In this document: positions 43,702-52,697 of the stretch, one piece after another
How positions within the stretch are numbered: position 1 is the stretch's first letter
How the letters are laid out: every line of letters begins with the position of its first letter
Assembly: GCA_964568795.1 (NCBI GenBank)
Contig: CAZMRQ010000003.1
Coordinates: 1 to 64,000, forward strand
Length of the DNA: 64,000 bases
Direction: 5' to 3'
Origin: CAZMRQ01 sp964568795
GTDB taxonomy: Bacteria; Pseudomonadota; Gammaproteobacteria; Comchoanobacterales; Comchoanobacteraceae
Notes under the pieces: generated by a model
Seen by the model: only the letters and a program-made list of their open reading frames with translations
Told to the model about the DNA's origin: nothing
Databases searched by the model: none
Program-made: the position numbers and the translations under genes

Positions 43702-44852
43702 TTGTGATTTGCGGTTCTGGCTTTGCAGGTTATACCACAGCTGAAAAAATAAGAAAAACACAGCCAGATGTTCCAATAACGATTGTGACAGATACAGATG
43801 GCTCTTTTTTTCCTAAGCCGCAGCTTTCTGTAAGCTTTGATAAACAGAAATCGATGGATGATTTAATCACTCAGTCGGCTGTTGCCAAAGCTGAGAGGTT
43901 GGATTTAACAGTACATGCCAATCAAGAAATTCAATTGATAGACACAGAAAGGCAACAAGTGATTTCTGATGGGATGTCTTTAGCCTATGATACGTGCGTG
44001 TATGCCATGGGCTCACACGCAATACCTTTGCGGGCAGAGGTGGATCCGCAAGCACAAGATGCTGTTCATGTGCTCAATAGCCTCATGGATTATAATCGGG
44101 TACTATCGGCGCTCAGCCGTTACGATCGGTGCCGTGTAGGGGTGATTGGTTGTGGGCTGATTGGTTATGAGCTGATTGCGACACTCAATCGATACGGCGC
44201 TCAGGTCACAGCCTTTCATGATCAACGCTGGATGCTCAATCAATTACTGCCAGAGGAAGGCCAGCAGTACGCCACTGATGCTGTACAGAGTCAGTGCGAA
44301 TATTATCCGGAATTTCTGACAGAACGTATCACACGGTCTGATCAAGGCCTTATAGTTAGCAATGGTGAGCATGAGGTGGAAGTGGATCAGGTGATTGTGG
44401 CCATTGGTGTGCGCGCAAATACATTGTGTGCTCAAAAGTCTGGGTTCATTACAGATCGTATGGGCGTTGTGGTGAATGAAGTGGGTCAAGTCCAAGGCAT
44501 GGACAATATTTGGGCGGTGGGTGATTGCGTATCACTCAATGGTCATAGTTTCAAATACATTGCTTTTGGACGGTATATGGCAGATGTTATTGCTCACAAT
44601 ATGTTTACTCAACAGAGGCAGTCTCTGACTCATAAACCTTTTCCGTATACAGTTAAATCAACAATATGCCCGGTATCTGTGATGGGCATTCCGGATAATG
44701 GTTTGGCATGGGACTGGGAGATTACTGATACAAGTTTAGTGGGTATGCAATACAGTGATGGAAAACTTAAGGCCTGGTGTTTGTGTGGTGATGATAAAGC
44801 ACTCAAAGCCAAACTCACACAGAGTCTTGCATCACCCGTTCATACGAGTTGA
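43698..44852 (+). CDS. FAD/NAD(P)-dependent oxidoreductase, rubredoxin-reductase-like
   Basis: A 384-residue two-dinucleotide-domain flavoprotein. The FAD motif is IVICGSGFAGYTTAEKI, the NAD motif is VGVIGCGLIGYELIATL near 148, and the second FAD motif is MDNIWAVGDCVSLNG near 273. There is no redox disulfide, so it is of the rubredoxin or ferredoxin reductase type; length matches Pseudomonas rubredoxin reductase, but no rubredoxin gene is seen. It is coupled to spoT (ATGA), and its end overlaps the arginase gene on the other strand by 13 bases. Confidence 0.8.
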   Translation: MIVICGSGFAGYTTAEKIRKTQPDVPITIVTDTDGSFFPKPQLSVSFDKQKSMDDLITQSAVAKAERLDLTVHANQEIQLIDTERQQVISDGMSLAYDTCVYAMGSHAIPLRAEVDPQAQDAVHVLNSLMDYNRVLSALSRYDRCRVGVIGCGLIGYELIATLNRYGAQVTAFHDQRWMLNQLLPEEGQQYATDAVQSQCEYYPEFLTERITRSDQGLIVSNGEHEVEVDQVIVAIGVRANTLCAQKSGFITDRMGVVVNEVGQVQGMDNIWAVGDCVSLNGHSFKYIAFGRYMADVIAHNMFTQQRQSLTHKPFPYTVKSTICPVSVMGIPDNGLAWDWEITDTSLVGMQYSDGKLKAWCLCGDDKALKAKLTQSLASPVHTS

Positions 44853-45643
44853 CTGCGGTACTTCATTAACTTATGGACGATGTCCAGGGTCTTGTTTTCT
44901 GGGTCATTTGTGGGATTGTACTCAGCAATTTCGATGGCTGCTGTTTTTTTGCATAATAAGGATTGCCATAAGGTTAATAAGTCATGACTACGGATTCCAC
45001 CAGGTTCTGGGGTATTGACACCAGGGGAGTCATTAGGGTCGATGACATCAAGATCGAGGGATATTCCAAAAGCATCATTGCCAAGCCATTCTTGAACTTT
45101 AGTTATCACTGATTTAACGCCCAATTCATTAAATCTTTTTTGATCAATAACTTCCACCCCTAGTTTTTTGTAGAGTTGCTGTTCACATTTTTCATAGGAG
45201 CGTGTTCCTATGACGAGTAAGTTTTCAGGTTTTAGGGCATTGACTAAGGGAGATTGATCGTGATGAAAGGCAAACTCACCAAGTAAATAGGCCAAGGGCA
45301 TGCCGTGGATATTTCCTGATGCAGTATTACTGGGGGTGTGTGCATCGAGATGGGCATCAATCCACAGCAGTTTTAATCCAGGAAATATATCAAAGTGCCC
45401 CTGCCAGTATCCCATAGCAGATGAGTGGTCTCCTGAAAGAAGGATCTGTTGGGGGTTGTCAATAACAGCTTGGTAAAGTCTGTTTTTGTCATTGGTGATA
45501 GACTTTATTGCATCCAGCCTAGAGAGAGTACTTTGAGGCATAATGACAGACGATACAGGCGTTGGGAATTGACAGGCATAGTACAGAGGTCCTAAGCAGC
45601 CGCGGTAATCGTTTGTTCCTTGAGCAGAGGCATAGAGTATCAT
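44840..45643 (-). CDS. Arginase family ureohydrolase
   Basis: A 267-residue binuclear manganese enzyme. Metal ligands are visible in LLSGDHSSAMG, LLWIDAHLDAHTPSN with GNIHGMPLA, and SLDLDVIDPNDSPGVNTPEPGG. The HGMPLA segment and DSPGVNTP fit arginase (arginine to ornithine plus urea) better than agmatinase, but formiminoglutamase-like activity is not excluded. It starts two bases after the gltA stop, so both share a transcript. With ornithine cyclodeaminase (36048) it would yield proline from arginine. Confidence 0.88.
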   Translation of the reverse strand: MILYASAQGTNDYRGCLGPLYYACQFPTPVSSVIMPQSTLSRLDAIKSITNDKNRLYQAVIDNPQQILLSGDHSSAMGYWQGHFDIFPGLKLLWIDAHLDAHTPSNTASGNIHGMPLAYLLGEFAFHHDQSPLVNALKPENLLVIGTRSYEKCEQQLYKKLGVEVIDQKRFNELGVKSVITKVQEWLGNDAFGISLDLDVIDPNDSPGVNTPEPGGIRSHDLLTLWQSLLCKKTAAIEIAEYNPTNDPENKTLDIVHKLMKYRSQLV

Positions 45644-45645
45644 AA

Positions 45646-46887
45646 TTATGGCCAGTTAATACTTCGCTCTTTGGGGCCTACATAAAACTGTCTTGGTCGG
45701 TATATCGGCTGTTTGCTTTCTATTTGCTCATTAAGATGTGCGAGCCAGCCCACAGTTCTTGAGATAGAGAAAATGACTGTAAACATGTTAGCAGGAATCC
45801 CCAATGCTTTGAGAATAAGCCCAGAATAAAAGTCGATATTTGGGTATAAGTGTCTTTCTTTAAAATAATCATCCTTCAATGCAATCTCTTCCAGTCTAAG
45901 AGCAAGATCAAAAATAGGGCTGTTCAGTTTTTTTTCAGCAATAAGCTTGTGACATAGCTTTTGAATCACACGGGAGCGTGGGTCAAAGTTTTTGTACACT
46001 CGGTGACCAAATCCCATCAATCGTGTTGGATCATTGCGGTCTTTTACTTTAGCTAAGTAGGCCGGAATATTATCGGGATGACCAATGTCCTCTAATTGTT
46101 TGAGGGCAGCTTGGTTGGCACCACCATGGAGCGGTCCCCACAGAGCGGCTATTCCTGAGGCTATGCATGCATACATATTGGCCCCGGTTGAAGCAGCTAC
46201 GCGCACAGCTGTTGTGGAGGCATTAAACTCATGTTCTGCATGAAGTGTGAAAATAGTGTCGAATGCTATTGTTTCTACTGCAGAAAAGGCATAGTCTTCA
46301 GAGGGAACAGAGAATAGCATATGAAGAAAGTTCTCAGAGAATGATAGATTATTTTGAGGGTAGACGAAAGGTTGGCCAATGGCATATTTATAGCTCATAG
46401 CTGCAAGCGTGGGCATTTTTGAAAATATACGCATTGTGTTGAGATAGAGGTTCTCCTTATCATGTATGTCAAGCTCATCATGATAGAAAGAGGATAATGC
46501 TCCCACAACGCCTACCATGATAGACATAGGGTGACTGTCTCTTTTAAAGCCATTATAGAAGTTGATGAGTTGTTCTTGTACCAAGGTGTGGTTTTTTCTT
46601 TGCTCTTCGAATAAGTCAAGTTCTTGCTTATTAGGCAGCTCTTTTTTGAGAATCAGATAAGCTACCTCAGTAAAGGTGCAGTTTTCTACAAGTTGCTCAA
46701 TGGGGTATCCTCGGTAGGTAAGAATCCCTTTTTCTCCATCAATAAAGGAGATAGAAGATTCACCGCAAGCAGTGTTTTTAAGGGATGGGTCGTAGATATT
46801 GGCGCCAGTGGATTGTTTGATTTTAGCAGCGTCAAGAAATAATCCGCCTTGGCTGTCTGTATACGAGTCAGTGGTGTCTGGGTTCAC
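45646..46887 (-). CDS. gltA: Citrate synthase
   Basis: Condenses oxaloacetate and acetyl-CoA at the entry to the citric acid cycle. Catalytic regions are WGPLHGGANQAAL (first His), MGFGHRVYKNFDPRSR (second His) and NIDFYSGLILKALG (Asp). GYPIEQLVENCTF and HEFNASTTAVRVAASTGANM are also typical. Length 413 is close to the type II enzyme. The start is likely GTG 46887 with GGAG upstream. It links the PDH product acetyl-CoA to the cycle and precedes the arginase gene with a two-base gap. Confidence 0.96.
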   Translation of the reverse strand: MNPDTTDSYTDSQGGLFLDAAKIKQSTGANIYDPSLKNTACGESSISFIDGEKGILTYRGYPIEQLVENCTFTEVAYLILKKELPNKQELDLFEEQRKNHTLVQEQLINFYNGFKRDSHPMSIMVGVVGALSSFYHDELDIHDKENLYLNTMRIFSKMPTLAAMSYKYAIGQPFVYPQNNLSFSENFLHMLFSVPSEDYAFSAVETIAFDTIFTLHAEHEFNASTTAVRVAASTGANMYACIASGIAALWGPLHGGANQAALKQLEDIGHPDNIPAYLAKVKDRNDPTRLMGFGHRVYKNFDPRSRVIQKLCHKLIAEKKLNSPIFDLALRLEEIALKDDYFKERHLYPNIDFYSGLILKALGIPANMFTVIFSISRTVGWLAHLNEQIESKQPIYRPRQFYVGPKERSINWP

Positions 46888-47235
46888 TTTAAGTATTCTC
46901 CGTCATTGAGATTTTCTTAAAGGCATATTAACACAATTAATGTCAGTTTTGTACCCCTATGAACAGAGGCAGTCAAAGGATAGATTTTCTAAGTCGAACA
47001 CACCAAGATTTATACAACAATCTAAGAGAGAGACTTGTCAGCCCTCATGTCCCCTGTATGCCCTAATCATAGCACCGAGATGGTCATACAGAGTATTGCT
47101 GCGAGCGGGTTGCTGGTGAAGAAAGAAAAGGGTGCTGTATTGAAGTTGTAAGCAATGCCCAGGCCCAAAGGCAGAGGTGTTGATTCAAAGTCAATCTGAA
47201 AAGGGGCACTTTTATACCTTTTAGGGTGAGATAAG
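46888..47235. other. 348-base spacer with possible coding remnant
   Basis: No intact gene. On the minus strand, downstream of tilS, two overlapping frames stay open over 45-50 codons; one reads NTLYDHLGAMIRAYRGHEG before a stop. I cannot assign either, and the compact genes around make a decayed gene likely. The left end would hold the gltA promoter on the minus strand. A GAACAGAGG...-type repeat or terminator was not found. Confidence 0.25.
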
Positions 47236-48507
47236 TCAGTGCTTAGAACACTGCAATGAAGGTTGACACAATATTGATTGGCGTAATAACAAGTGCTCAG
47301 AAGCTGTGAGATAGGCTAAAGAAGGGGTGATCTTCAGTTTGGAAATAATATGGTCATAGTCCTCATCATGGAAATAGTATGGAATAGAAATACAGCGGCC
47401 TTTATAAAATATCAGTGGGACATAAGTCCTCACCCATGGAGGGCAGCTAATTTGTTGAAAAAACTTTTTTAGTTGAATACGGCATTTTTTACCAATATCA
47501 ATGAGGGTTTTGTGCGGCAGGTCTCTATGTATAGTGAGCTCAGGGGAAGCATTTTTGACATGTATCTTGGGGCTTGGTAGTGGACTTGGTTGTATATAAA
47601 GCATTTGTTGGTAGGAATATACTGTATATGAGCCTAAATGGTATGTTCCATAGGGTTTATTGAGTAATGCTATGCAGCCAGTAATATGGCCTTGAGAGAT
47701 GTTTTTTGAGGTGTGCTCATGCAACCATCTTTTGATTAATTCACCCCTCATCCATGTGGTGCAACTTTTAGGGAATCCAAGCCACTGACTTCGTGAGTGA
47801 GAACAATACAGTTCATCAATATGTTGTTGCAAGTATGCATTGGCCTGGTGCCAGTGCGATAGGCTTGTTTTGCATCCTTGACGGTATTGTGGAAAGTGTT
47901 GCTCAATTATTGGGAGTAATTTATGGCGTATGCAGTTACGGCTATATTGTAAGTCATCATTGCTTTTATCGTGAAAAAAGTCTAGGTTTTTTTCTTTTGC
48001 ATATGCAATAATTTGATTTCGCCCAATCTTTAGTAAAGGTCTAATAATTAGCACGTTTTCATGGGTCCTTTGCTCAGGCATTCCAGAGAGTGCTTGCAGG
48101 CCAGATCCTCTTATAAAATTGAATAGAACGGTTTCTAGTTGATCATCAAGATGATGGCCAAGTAGAAGTTGTGATTTTTCAGGAAGTTGACCGAATGCGT
48201 GATAGCGGTGCTGACGCATGTCAGACTCACTGTGGCATGCATGTGCGGGTGGTGGAACCAGAGTGAGAGACAATTGCAGGTTATGAGCTAATTGTTTAGA
48301 AAAATCCGCCATTTCTCGGCTTTGTGTGCTGTCATGGTGCATGATGTGGATAAGCTGAGGTGAAGGAAAGCCTCTTGTAAGGGCGTACTGATGCCATAGA
48401 TGTGTGAGCACAACTGAATCAATCCCTCCACTTAGTCCTATCCAGCACTGACGTGGATAAATAGTGTGATCGCAGAATGTGAAAAATTCTTCAACCCATT
48501 TGATCAT
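47236..48507 (-). CDS. tilS: tRNA(Ile)-lysidine synthase
   Basis: Modifies C34 of tRNA-Ile(CAU) to lysidine so that it reads AUA. The PP-loop is GLSGGIDSVVLTHLW near residue 24; HHLDDQLETVLFNFIRGSGLQALSGM and RPLL are typical, as is the Asp-rich LDFFHDKSNDDLQYSRNCIRHKLLP. The C-terminal tRNA-binding part is present but diverged. Length 423 is normal. ATG 48507 lies inside the end of accA (17-base overlap), the conserved accA-tilS order. Confidence 0.93.
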   Translation of the reverse strand: MIKWVEEFFTFCDHTIYPRQCWIGLSGGIDSVVLTHLWHQYALTRGFPSPQLIHIMHHDSTQSREMADFSKQLAHNLQLSLTLVPPPAHACHSESDMRQHRYHAFGQLPEKSQLLLGHHLDDQLETVLFNFIRGSGLQALSGMPEQRTHENVLIIRPLLKIGRNQIIAYAKEKNLDFFHDKSNDDLQYSRNCIRHKLLPIIEQHFPQYRQGCKTSLSHWHQANAYLQQHIDELYCSHSRSQWLGFPKSCTTWMRGELIKRWLHEHTSKNISQGHITGCIALLNKPYGTYHLGSYTVYSYQQMLYIQPSPLPSPKIHVKNASPELTIHRDLPHKTLIDIGKKCRIQLKKFFQQISCPPWVRTYVPLIFYKGRCISIPYYFHDEDYDHIISKLKITPSLAYLTASEHLLLRQSILCQPSLQCSKH

Positions 48508-49423
48508 AGCGTTGTCTTCTTTTCTGCAAAAGTGCATCTGGTGGGATGTCCTTCAAGGTTTGATAAGATGAAAGAATAAAGTCTTTGACAGTGTGAGCTG
48601 TTTGAGCCATGTTCATGTGAGCGCCAAACTCAGGCTCAGGTAAAACTGTATCAATAATGCCTTGTTCAAAAAGAGAGGGAGCGGTGAGTTTCATAGACTC
48701 GGCGGCCTGAGGAGCATATTGGCTGTCTTTCCAAAGTATAGCTGCGCAGCCTTCAGGTGATATGGCAGAAAAAACAGCATATTCGAACATAGCAATGGTA
48801 TCACAGGTGCCTATGGCAAGTGCGCCACCGGACATGCCCTCTCCGAGTATAATGCTAATGACAGGAGTTTTGAGCTGGCAAAATTCAAAAATATTGCGTG
48901 CTATAGCTTCACTTTGATTACTCTCTTCTGCTGCTACAGTGGGTAGAGCGCCGGGTGTGTCAATAATTGTGATTAAGGGGATCTTGAACTTTTCTGCAAT
49001 TTTAGCACAACGCAAGGCTTTTCTAAATCCAGCAGGTGAGTTCATGCCAAAATGACATTGCATTTTTTCCTCGGGTGTGCGCCCTTTCTCTTGGCCACAG
49101 ATCACCATAGGTTGATCGTCTAGCATAGCAAGCCCACACATCATAGATGGATCATCAGGACTATGGCGGACACCAGATAAGGGAACATAAGAACGGGTTA
49201 TATTTTGAATGATGTCTCGTGTGCGAGGGCGCTCAGGGTGCCTAGCGATGTGGCAAATTTGCCAGGGTGTCAGTTGTTTATAGAGGGACAGTTTTTGTTG
49301 GTGGATTTGTTCTTTGAGTTTTTTTATTTCATTGCTGTGCATGCTAGTAGCATGACGGAGGTTATCCAACTGAGTCATCAGTGGTTCGATGCTCTGCTCA
49401 AAAGGCATGCAGTATTCTCTCAT
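48491..49423 (-). CDS. accA: Acetyl-CoA carboxylase carboxyltransferase alpha
   Basis: Alpha subunit of carboxyltransferase, partner of AccD (32950). TPWQICHIARHPERPRTRDI, GRTPEEKMQCHFGMNSPAGF, IITIIDTPGALPTVAAEE, and LGEGMSGGALAIG with the AISPEGCAAILWKD segment are conserved. Length 310 is near the E. coli 319. The ATG has AGGTGA upstream. It forms an operon with tilS. Confidence 0.96.
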   Translation of the reverse strand: MREYCMPFEQSIEPLMTQLDNLRHATSMHSNEIKKLKEQIHQQKLSLYKQLTPWQICHIARHPERPRTRDIIQNITRSYVPLSGVRHSPDDPSMMCGLAMLDDQPMVICGQEKGRTPEEKMQCHFGMNSPAGFRKALRCAKIAEKFKIPLITIIDTPGALPTVAAEESNQSEAIARNIFEFCQLKTPVISIILGEGMSGGALAIGTCDTIAMFEYAVFSAISPEGCAAILWKDSQYAPQAAESMKLTAPSLFEQGIIDTVLPEPEFGAHMNMAQTAHTVKDFILSSYQTLKDIPPDALLQKRRQRYDQMG

Positions 49424-49528
49424 TTTCTCACCTATAATCTTTAATGAGCATTATGCTTGAGTGAAACTCATTCTGCAAGTTGTTAAGGAAGAAGGGGTGT
49501 GATAGCATGAATGGATAAGGGAGTTTTT

Positions 49529-50710
49529 ATGTATAGATCATGGTCGATCGCAGTTGTGGGCTACAGTGTCGTTGTCGTGTTTTTTGTATTGGCATCCATT
49601 GGGGGTCTTTCAAATTCTTTGCATCACTATTATGAAATAAATACAGCTGATTTGTCCTTTTTAAATACTGTCAATAATACAATGATGCTTGTCGCTTCAT
49701 TAGTTGTGGGCCCACTTACTGCCATTTATGGTCCTCGGAGCTTATTGAAATTAGGTGGGCTTAGTATGGTTATAGGCTCTGTTTTATTTTTTGTGATGGC
49801 CTTTAAGGTATTATTAGTCTCTCGTGTGTTTATTGGTTTTGGCGCAGGTATTATATATACCTCGGCAGTCGCTTATTTGAATCAATTGTTATCTCGTAGT
49901 CACTTTGCGTATGTGTTGGCAGCGATATCAGCTGTTGGATCGGTATGTTCAGGCCTGGCTGTTGGTCCAGTAGCGTCTTTTATAGATAAATATGGTTTTA
50001 GTGTTTTTTTACAGATTCATTTGTGTCTCGTGTCGGCGCTTTGGTTAGGTTCATTTGCCATTGAGAAGTTAAGACGCACGAGTAAGTCGTCGCCAGGATT
50101 TATGAAAAGCATCTATAGATTGACAAAATATGCACGTGATAAAAATATCATATCAGCTGCGTATGTGGCTGCAGTAGCAGGTTTGGTGCGAGGAGTGCTA
50201 GCGGCAGTGTATGTTTTTCCTTATCTTAATCTAATCAACAATTCTGCTGTAAAAACGTCATTAGAAAACGCGGAAGCTGCCTTTATCGTTATGGCAGGAA
50301 ACGCTATTGGCCAGTTTGTTTGGCCAATTCTTTCAGTTAATTTGTTACGCACATGCTCCATTATGAGAATTGCTTCTGTAGGCATGGGCACGTGTTTATT
50401 AATATTTACATTTATCAATCATTTTTGGATTGAGTTTTTTCTTTTATTAATAATAGGGATATTCTCTGGTGGGATAGGGTCTGTCTATGCAGTGTATATC
50501 AAGAAGCTTGTTGATGTGAGAAAATACCCCTCTTGTTTGGCATTGATGTTTTTAGTCGCAGGAGTCTTATTATCCTCTATTCAATTTTTGCTTAGCTTTG
50601 TATTTTATTTACTTCCTGAGGTTGAAGCATACAAGGTGGTTTTTGTGGTTATTACTGTCTTCTTTTTCTCAGCATACTGCGCTACTTTTGCGATGAAACA
50701 AGAGCATTAA
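49529..50710 (+). CDS. MFS transporter
   Basis: A 393-residue major facilitator protein with about 12 helices. The motif between helices 2 and 3 is degenerate (GPLTAIYGPRSLLKLGG), and SRVFIGFGAGIIYTSAVAYLN follows. Substrate cannot be told. ATG 49529 follows an AAGGGAG site and is chosen over the ATG at 49511. Its stop overlaps yggX on the other strand by four bases. It is not similar enough to the MFS gene at 37028 to call them close paralogues. Confidence 0.8.
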   Translation: MYRSWSIAVVGYSVVVVFFVLASIGGLSNSLHHYYEINTADLSFLNTVNNTMMLVASLVVGPLTAIYGPRSLLKLGGLSMVIGSVLFFVMAFKVLLVSRVFIGFGAGIIYTSAVAYLNQLLSRSHFAYVLAAISAVGSVCSGLAVGPVASFIDKYGFSVFLQIHLCLVSALWLGSFAIEKLRRTSKSSPGFMKSIYRLTKYARDKNIISAAYVAAVAGLVRGVLAAVYVFPYLNLINNSAVKTSLENAEAAFIVMAGNAIGQFVWPILSVNLLRTCSIMRIASVGMGTCLLIFTFINHFWIEFFLLLIIGIFSGGIGSVYAVYIKKLVDVRKYPSCLALMFLVAGVLLSSIQFLLSFVFYLLPEVEAYKVVFVVITVFFFSAYCATFAMKQEH

Positions 50711-50949
50711 GAGTCCTTGTTAAATAGAAACAAGCGACACGATTCATTAAGACGTTCTATAGCTTTGCTATCCATAGGATCAAGACGGTACTCGTTGATT
50801 AGTTTTGTTTGCTCACGTAGCCATAGCTGCCAGGCATTCTCAGAGATATGATCAAATATTTTCTGTCCTAGATCTCCAGGCATAGGTATGCGTGTGAGCC
50901 CTTTTCTTTGCTCATTGTAGTAGTGGCAATTAACGATTCTCTCTGACAT
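50707..50949 (-). CDS. yggX: Fe(2+)-trafficking/oxidative damage protein YggX
   Basis: A small protein linked to iron supply and protection of iron-sulfur clusters. The Cys in MSERIVNCHYYN is conserved, as are GLTRIPMPGDLGQKIFDHIS and WQLWLREQTKLINEYRLDP. Length 80 is near the usual 90. It lies 27 bases after mutY, the conserved order, with an AAGGA site. Confidence 0.95.
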   Translation of the reverse strand: MSERIVNCHYYNEQRKGLTRIPMPGDLGQKIFDHISENAWQLWLREQTKLINEYRLDPMDSKAIERLNESCRLFLFNKDS

Positions 50950-50976
50950 AACTGTTTTCCTTTTTGCAGTCATATA

Positions 50977-51999
50977 TTAGCTTGATTCATCATTAATAAC
51001 AACAGGGTCAATAGCTGCATGCCGTTGCTTTTTTAAAATTGATATGCATTTTTCTAATAGTGTGCTTTTAGGGATACTGTTGTCATTTATATGAACCCAA
51101 ATAAGGGTGTCATGAGTCATAGGGGCATGATTAACAAAAGTAAAATGCGGGTGAACTGTGATAATCCGGTGAGAAAGGATGTGCTTGAAGGACAGAGGAT
51201 GTGGGCATTGTTCTTTTGCCTTTTTTGGCAACCAAGTGTCAGCCCATAAGGCATTTGACGGTTGTTTTTCAAGTTGGATATACTGACCATCCGTAACAAT
51301 ATTAAAATACAAAGAGATTTTTTGTGCTTTTTTCCGTGGATTTTTGGCAGGAATACTGTCCCATAAGTCATTTATAGATGTATGGCATGTTTGCTTTATC
51401 GGACATTCGTGGCATTGCGGGGATTTAACATGGCAGAGTGTTGCGCCTATATCCATCAGTGCTTGGCTGTATACGCGGTGATTTGTTTTGGGTTGATGAC
51501 TTTCTGCAATTGACCAAAGGCGCTTTATTGTTAGTGTCTCACTCACAGGAGAACTGATTCCTTCATGACGCATGAGAACACGTTTGACGTTTCCATCAAG
51601 AATAACACCGCGTTTATTCATTGCCAAGGAAAGGATAGCGCCAGCAGTTGAACGGCCAACTCCGGGAATACTCAGAAGTGATTCGAGGTTGTTTGGCCAT
51701 TTTCCCTTCAGGTCATGGGAGATATAGTGTGAGCCTTGGTGAAGATACCGTGCACGCCTATAGTACCCTAGCCCAGACCAAAGTGTTAGCACTTCTTGCA
51801 GGTCACTTTTGGCAAGTGAGGCACAATCAGGGAACTGATTGATAAATCGAGGAAAGTAGTGGAGCACAGTTTGAACAGTTGTTTGTTGTAACATCACTTC
51901 AGATACCCAAACTCTGTAAGGATTGATATCATTTTGCCAAGGGAGGTGATGGCGGCCATGCTTTTTGTGCCATTGTATGATCTTAGATGCAATCTTCAT
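50977..51999 (-). CDS. mutY: Adenine DNA glycosylase
   Basis: Removes adenine mispaired with 8-oxoguanine. HHLPWQNDINPYRVWVSEVMLQQT opens the catalytic domain with the conserved Glu; LLSIPGVGRSTAGAILSLA is the helix-hairpin-helix, followed by VILDGNVKRVLMR with the catalytic Asp; the iron-sulfur ligands are C-x6-C-x2-C-x5-C (CHVKSPQCHECPIKQTC, about residues 191-207). The C-terminal Nudix-like 8-oxoG recognition domain is present. Length 340 is normal. Divergent from trmB. Confidence 0.96.
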   Translation of the reverse strand: MKIASKIIQWHKKHGRHHLPWQNDINPYRVWVSEVMLQQTTVQTVLHYFPRFINQFPDCASLAKSDLQEVLTLWSGLGYYRRARYLHQGSHYISHDLKGKWPNNLESLLSIPGVGRSTAGAILSLAMNKRGVILDGNVKRVLMRHEGISSPVSETLTIKRLWSIAESHQPKTNHRVYSQALMDIGATLCHVKSPQCHECPIKQTCHTSINDLWDSIPAKNPRKKAQKISLYFNIVTDGQYIQLEKQPSNALWADTWLPKKAKEQCPHPLSFKHILSHRIITVHPHFTFVNHAPMTHDTLIWVHINDNSIPKSTLLEKCISILKKQRHAAIDPVVINDESS

Positions 52000-52052
52000 A
52001 GTTGTGTTAAGAAATCTTCATGATATCATAGCCAAAATATGGGAACTTCTCA

Positions 52053-52697
52053 ATGTCAGAACAGAAACGTTTTTTTACAACATCAAAACGGCAAGGGCGA
52101 TTAACACAACGCCAGCAAGTTATTATTGAAAATCAACTGGGTCATGAGTTTGTTGTATTGCCGGATGATGTGAGTCAATGGGTGCGGGATAAAGAAAATC
52201 CAGTTATTGAGGTTGGTTTTGGTATGGGGAAATCTCTTTATGAAATGGCTCAATTAAATCCACATGAAAGCTACTTGGGTATTGATGTGTATAAGCCGGG
52301 TGTGGCAGCTCTATTAAATCTACTTATCGAGCAACCCCTGACTAATTTACATGTTGTGCATGCAGATGCTTTGAGCATTTTTGCTGGATTGCCAAGCTGT
52401 TCTCTTGCGCGCATACAGTGCTTTTTTCCAGATCCATGGCCCAAGAAAAGGCATCGAAAAAGAAGAATTATTCATACTGATTTTTTGCAGATGGCTTGCC
52501 GTGCATTAAGAAGACAAGGTTATTTTTATGTGATCACAGATTGGCAAGATTATGCAGATGATTTGTATCAAACAGTCGATCAATCTTGGACAAGAGTGGA
52601 ACATAGCTTGGGTATTGAAAGACCCTGTACTAAATATGAGTCTCGAGGCCGTGCTTTAGGGCATCAGATTTATCATTGTCTCTTTCAAAAGAATTAG
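52053..52697 (+). CDS. trmB: tRNA (guanine-46 N7) methyltransferase
   Basis: Adds the N7 methyl group to G46 of tRNA. The SAM-binding motif is IEVGFGMGKSLYEMA near residue 53, and the family motif FFPDPWPKKRHRKRR is near 128. TKYESRGRALGH is the typical C-terminal signature. Length 214 is slightly short of E. coli (239). Divergent from mutY-yggX as in other gammaproteobacteria; it ends four bases into the XRE regulator gene on the other strand. Confidence 0.95.
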   Translation: MSEQKRFFTTSKRQGRLTQRQQVIIENQLGHEFVVLPDDVSQWVRDKENPVIEVGFGMGKSLYEMAQLNPHESYLGIDVYKPGVAALLNLLIEQPLTNLHVVHADALSIFAGLPSCSLARIQCFFPDPWPKKRHRKRRIIHTDFLQMACRALRRQGYFYVITDWQDYADDLYQTVDQSWTRVEHSLGIERPCTKYESRGRALGHQIYHCLFQKN

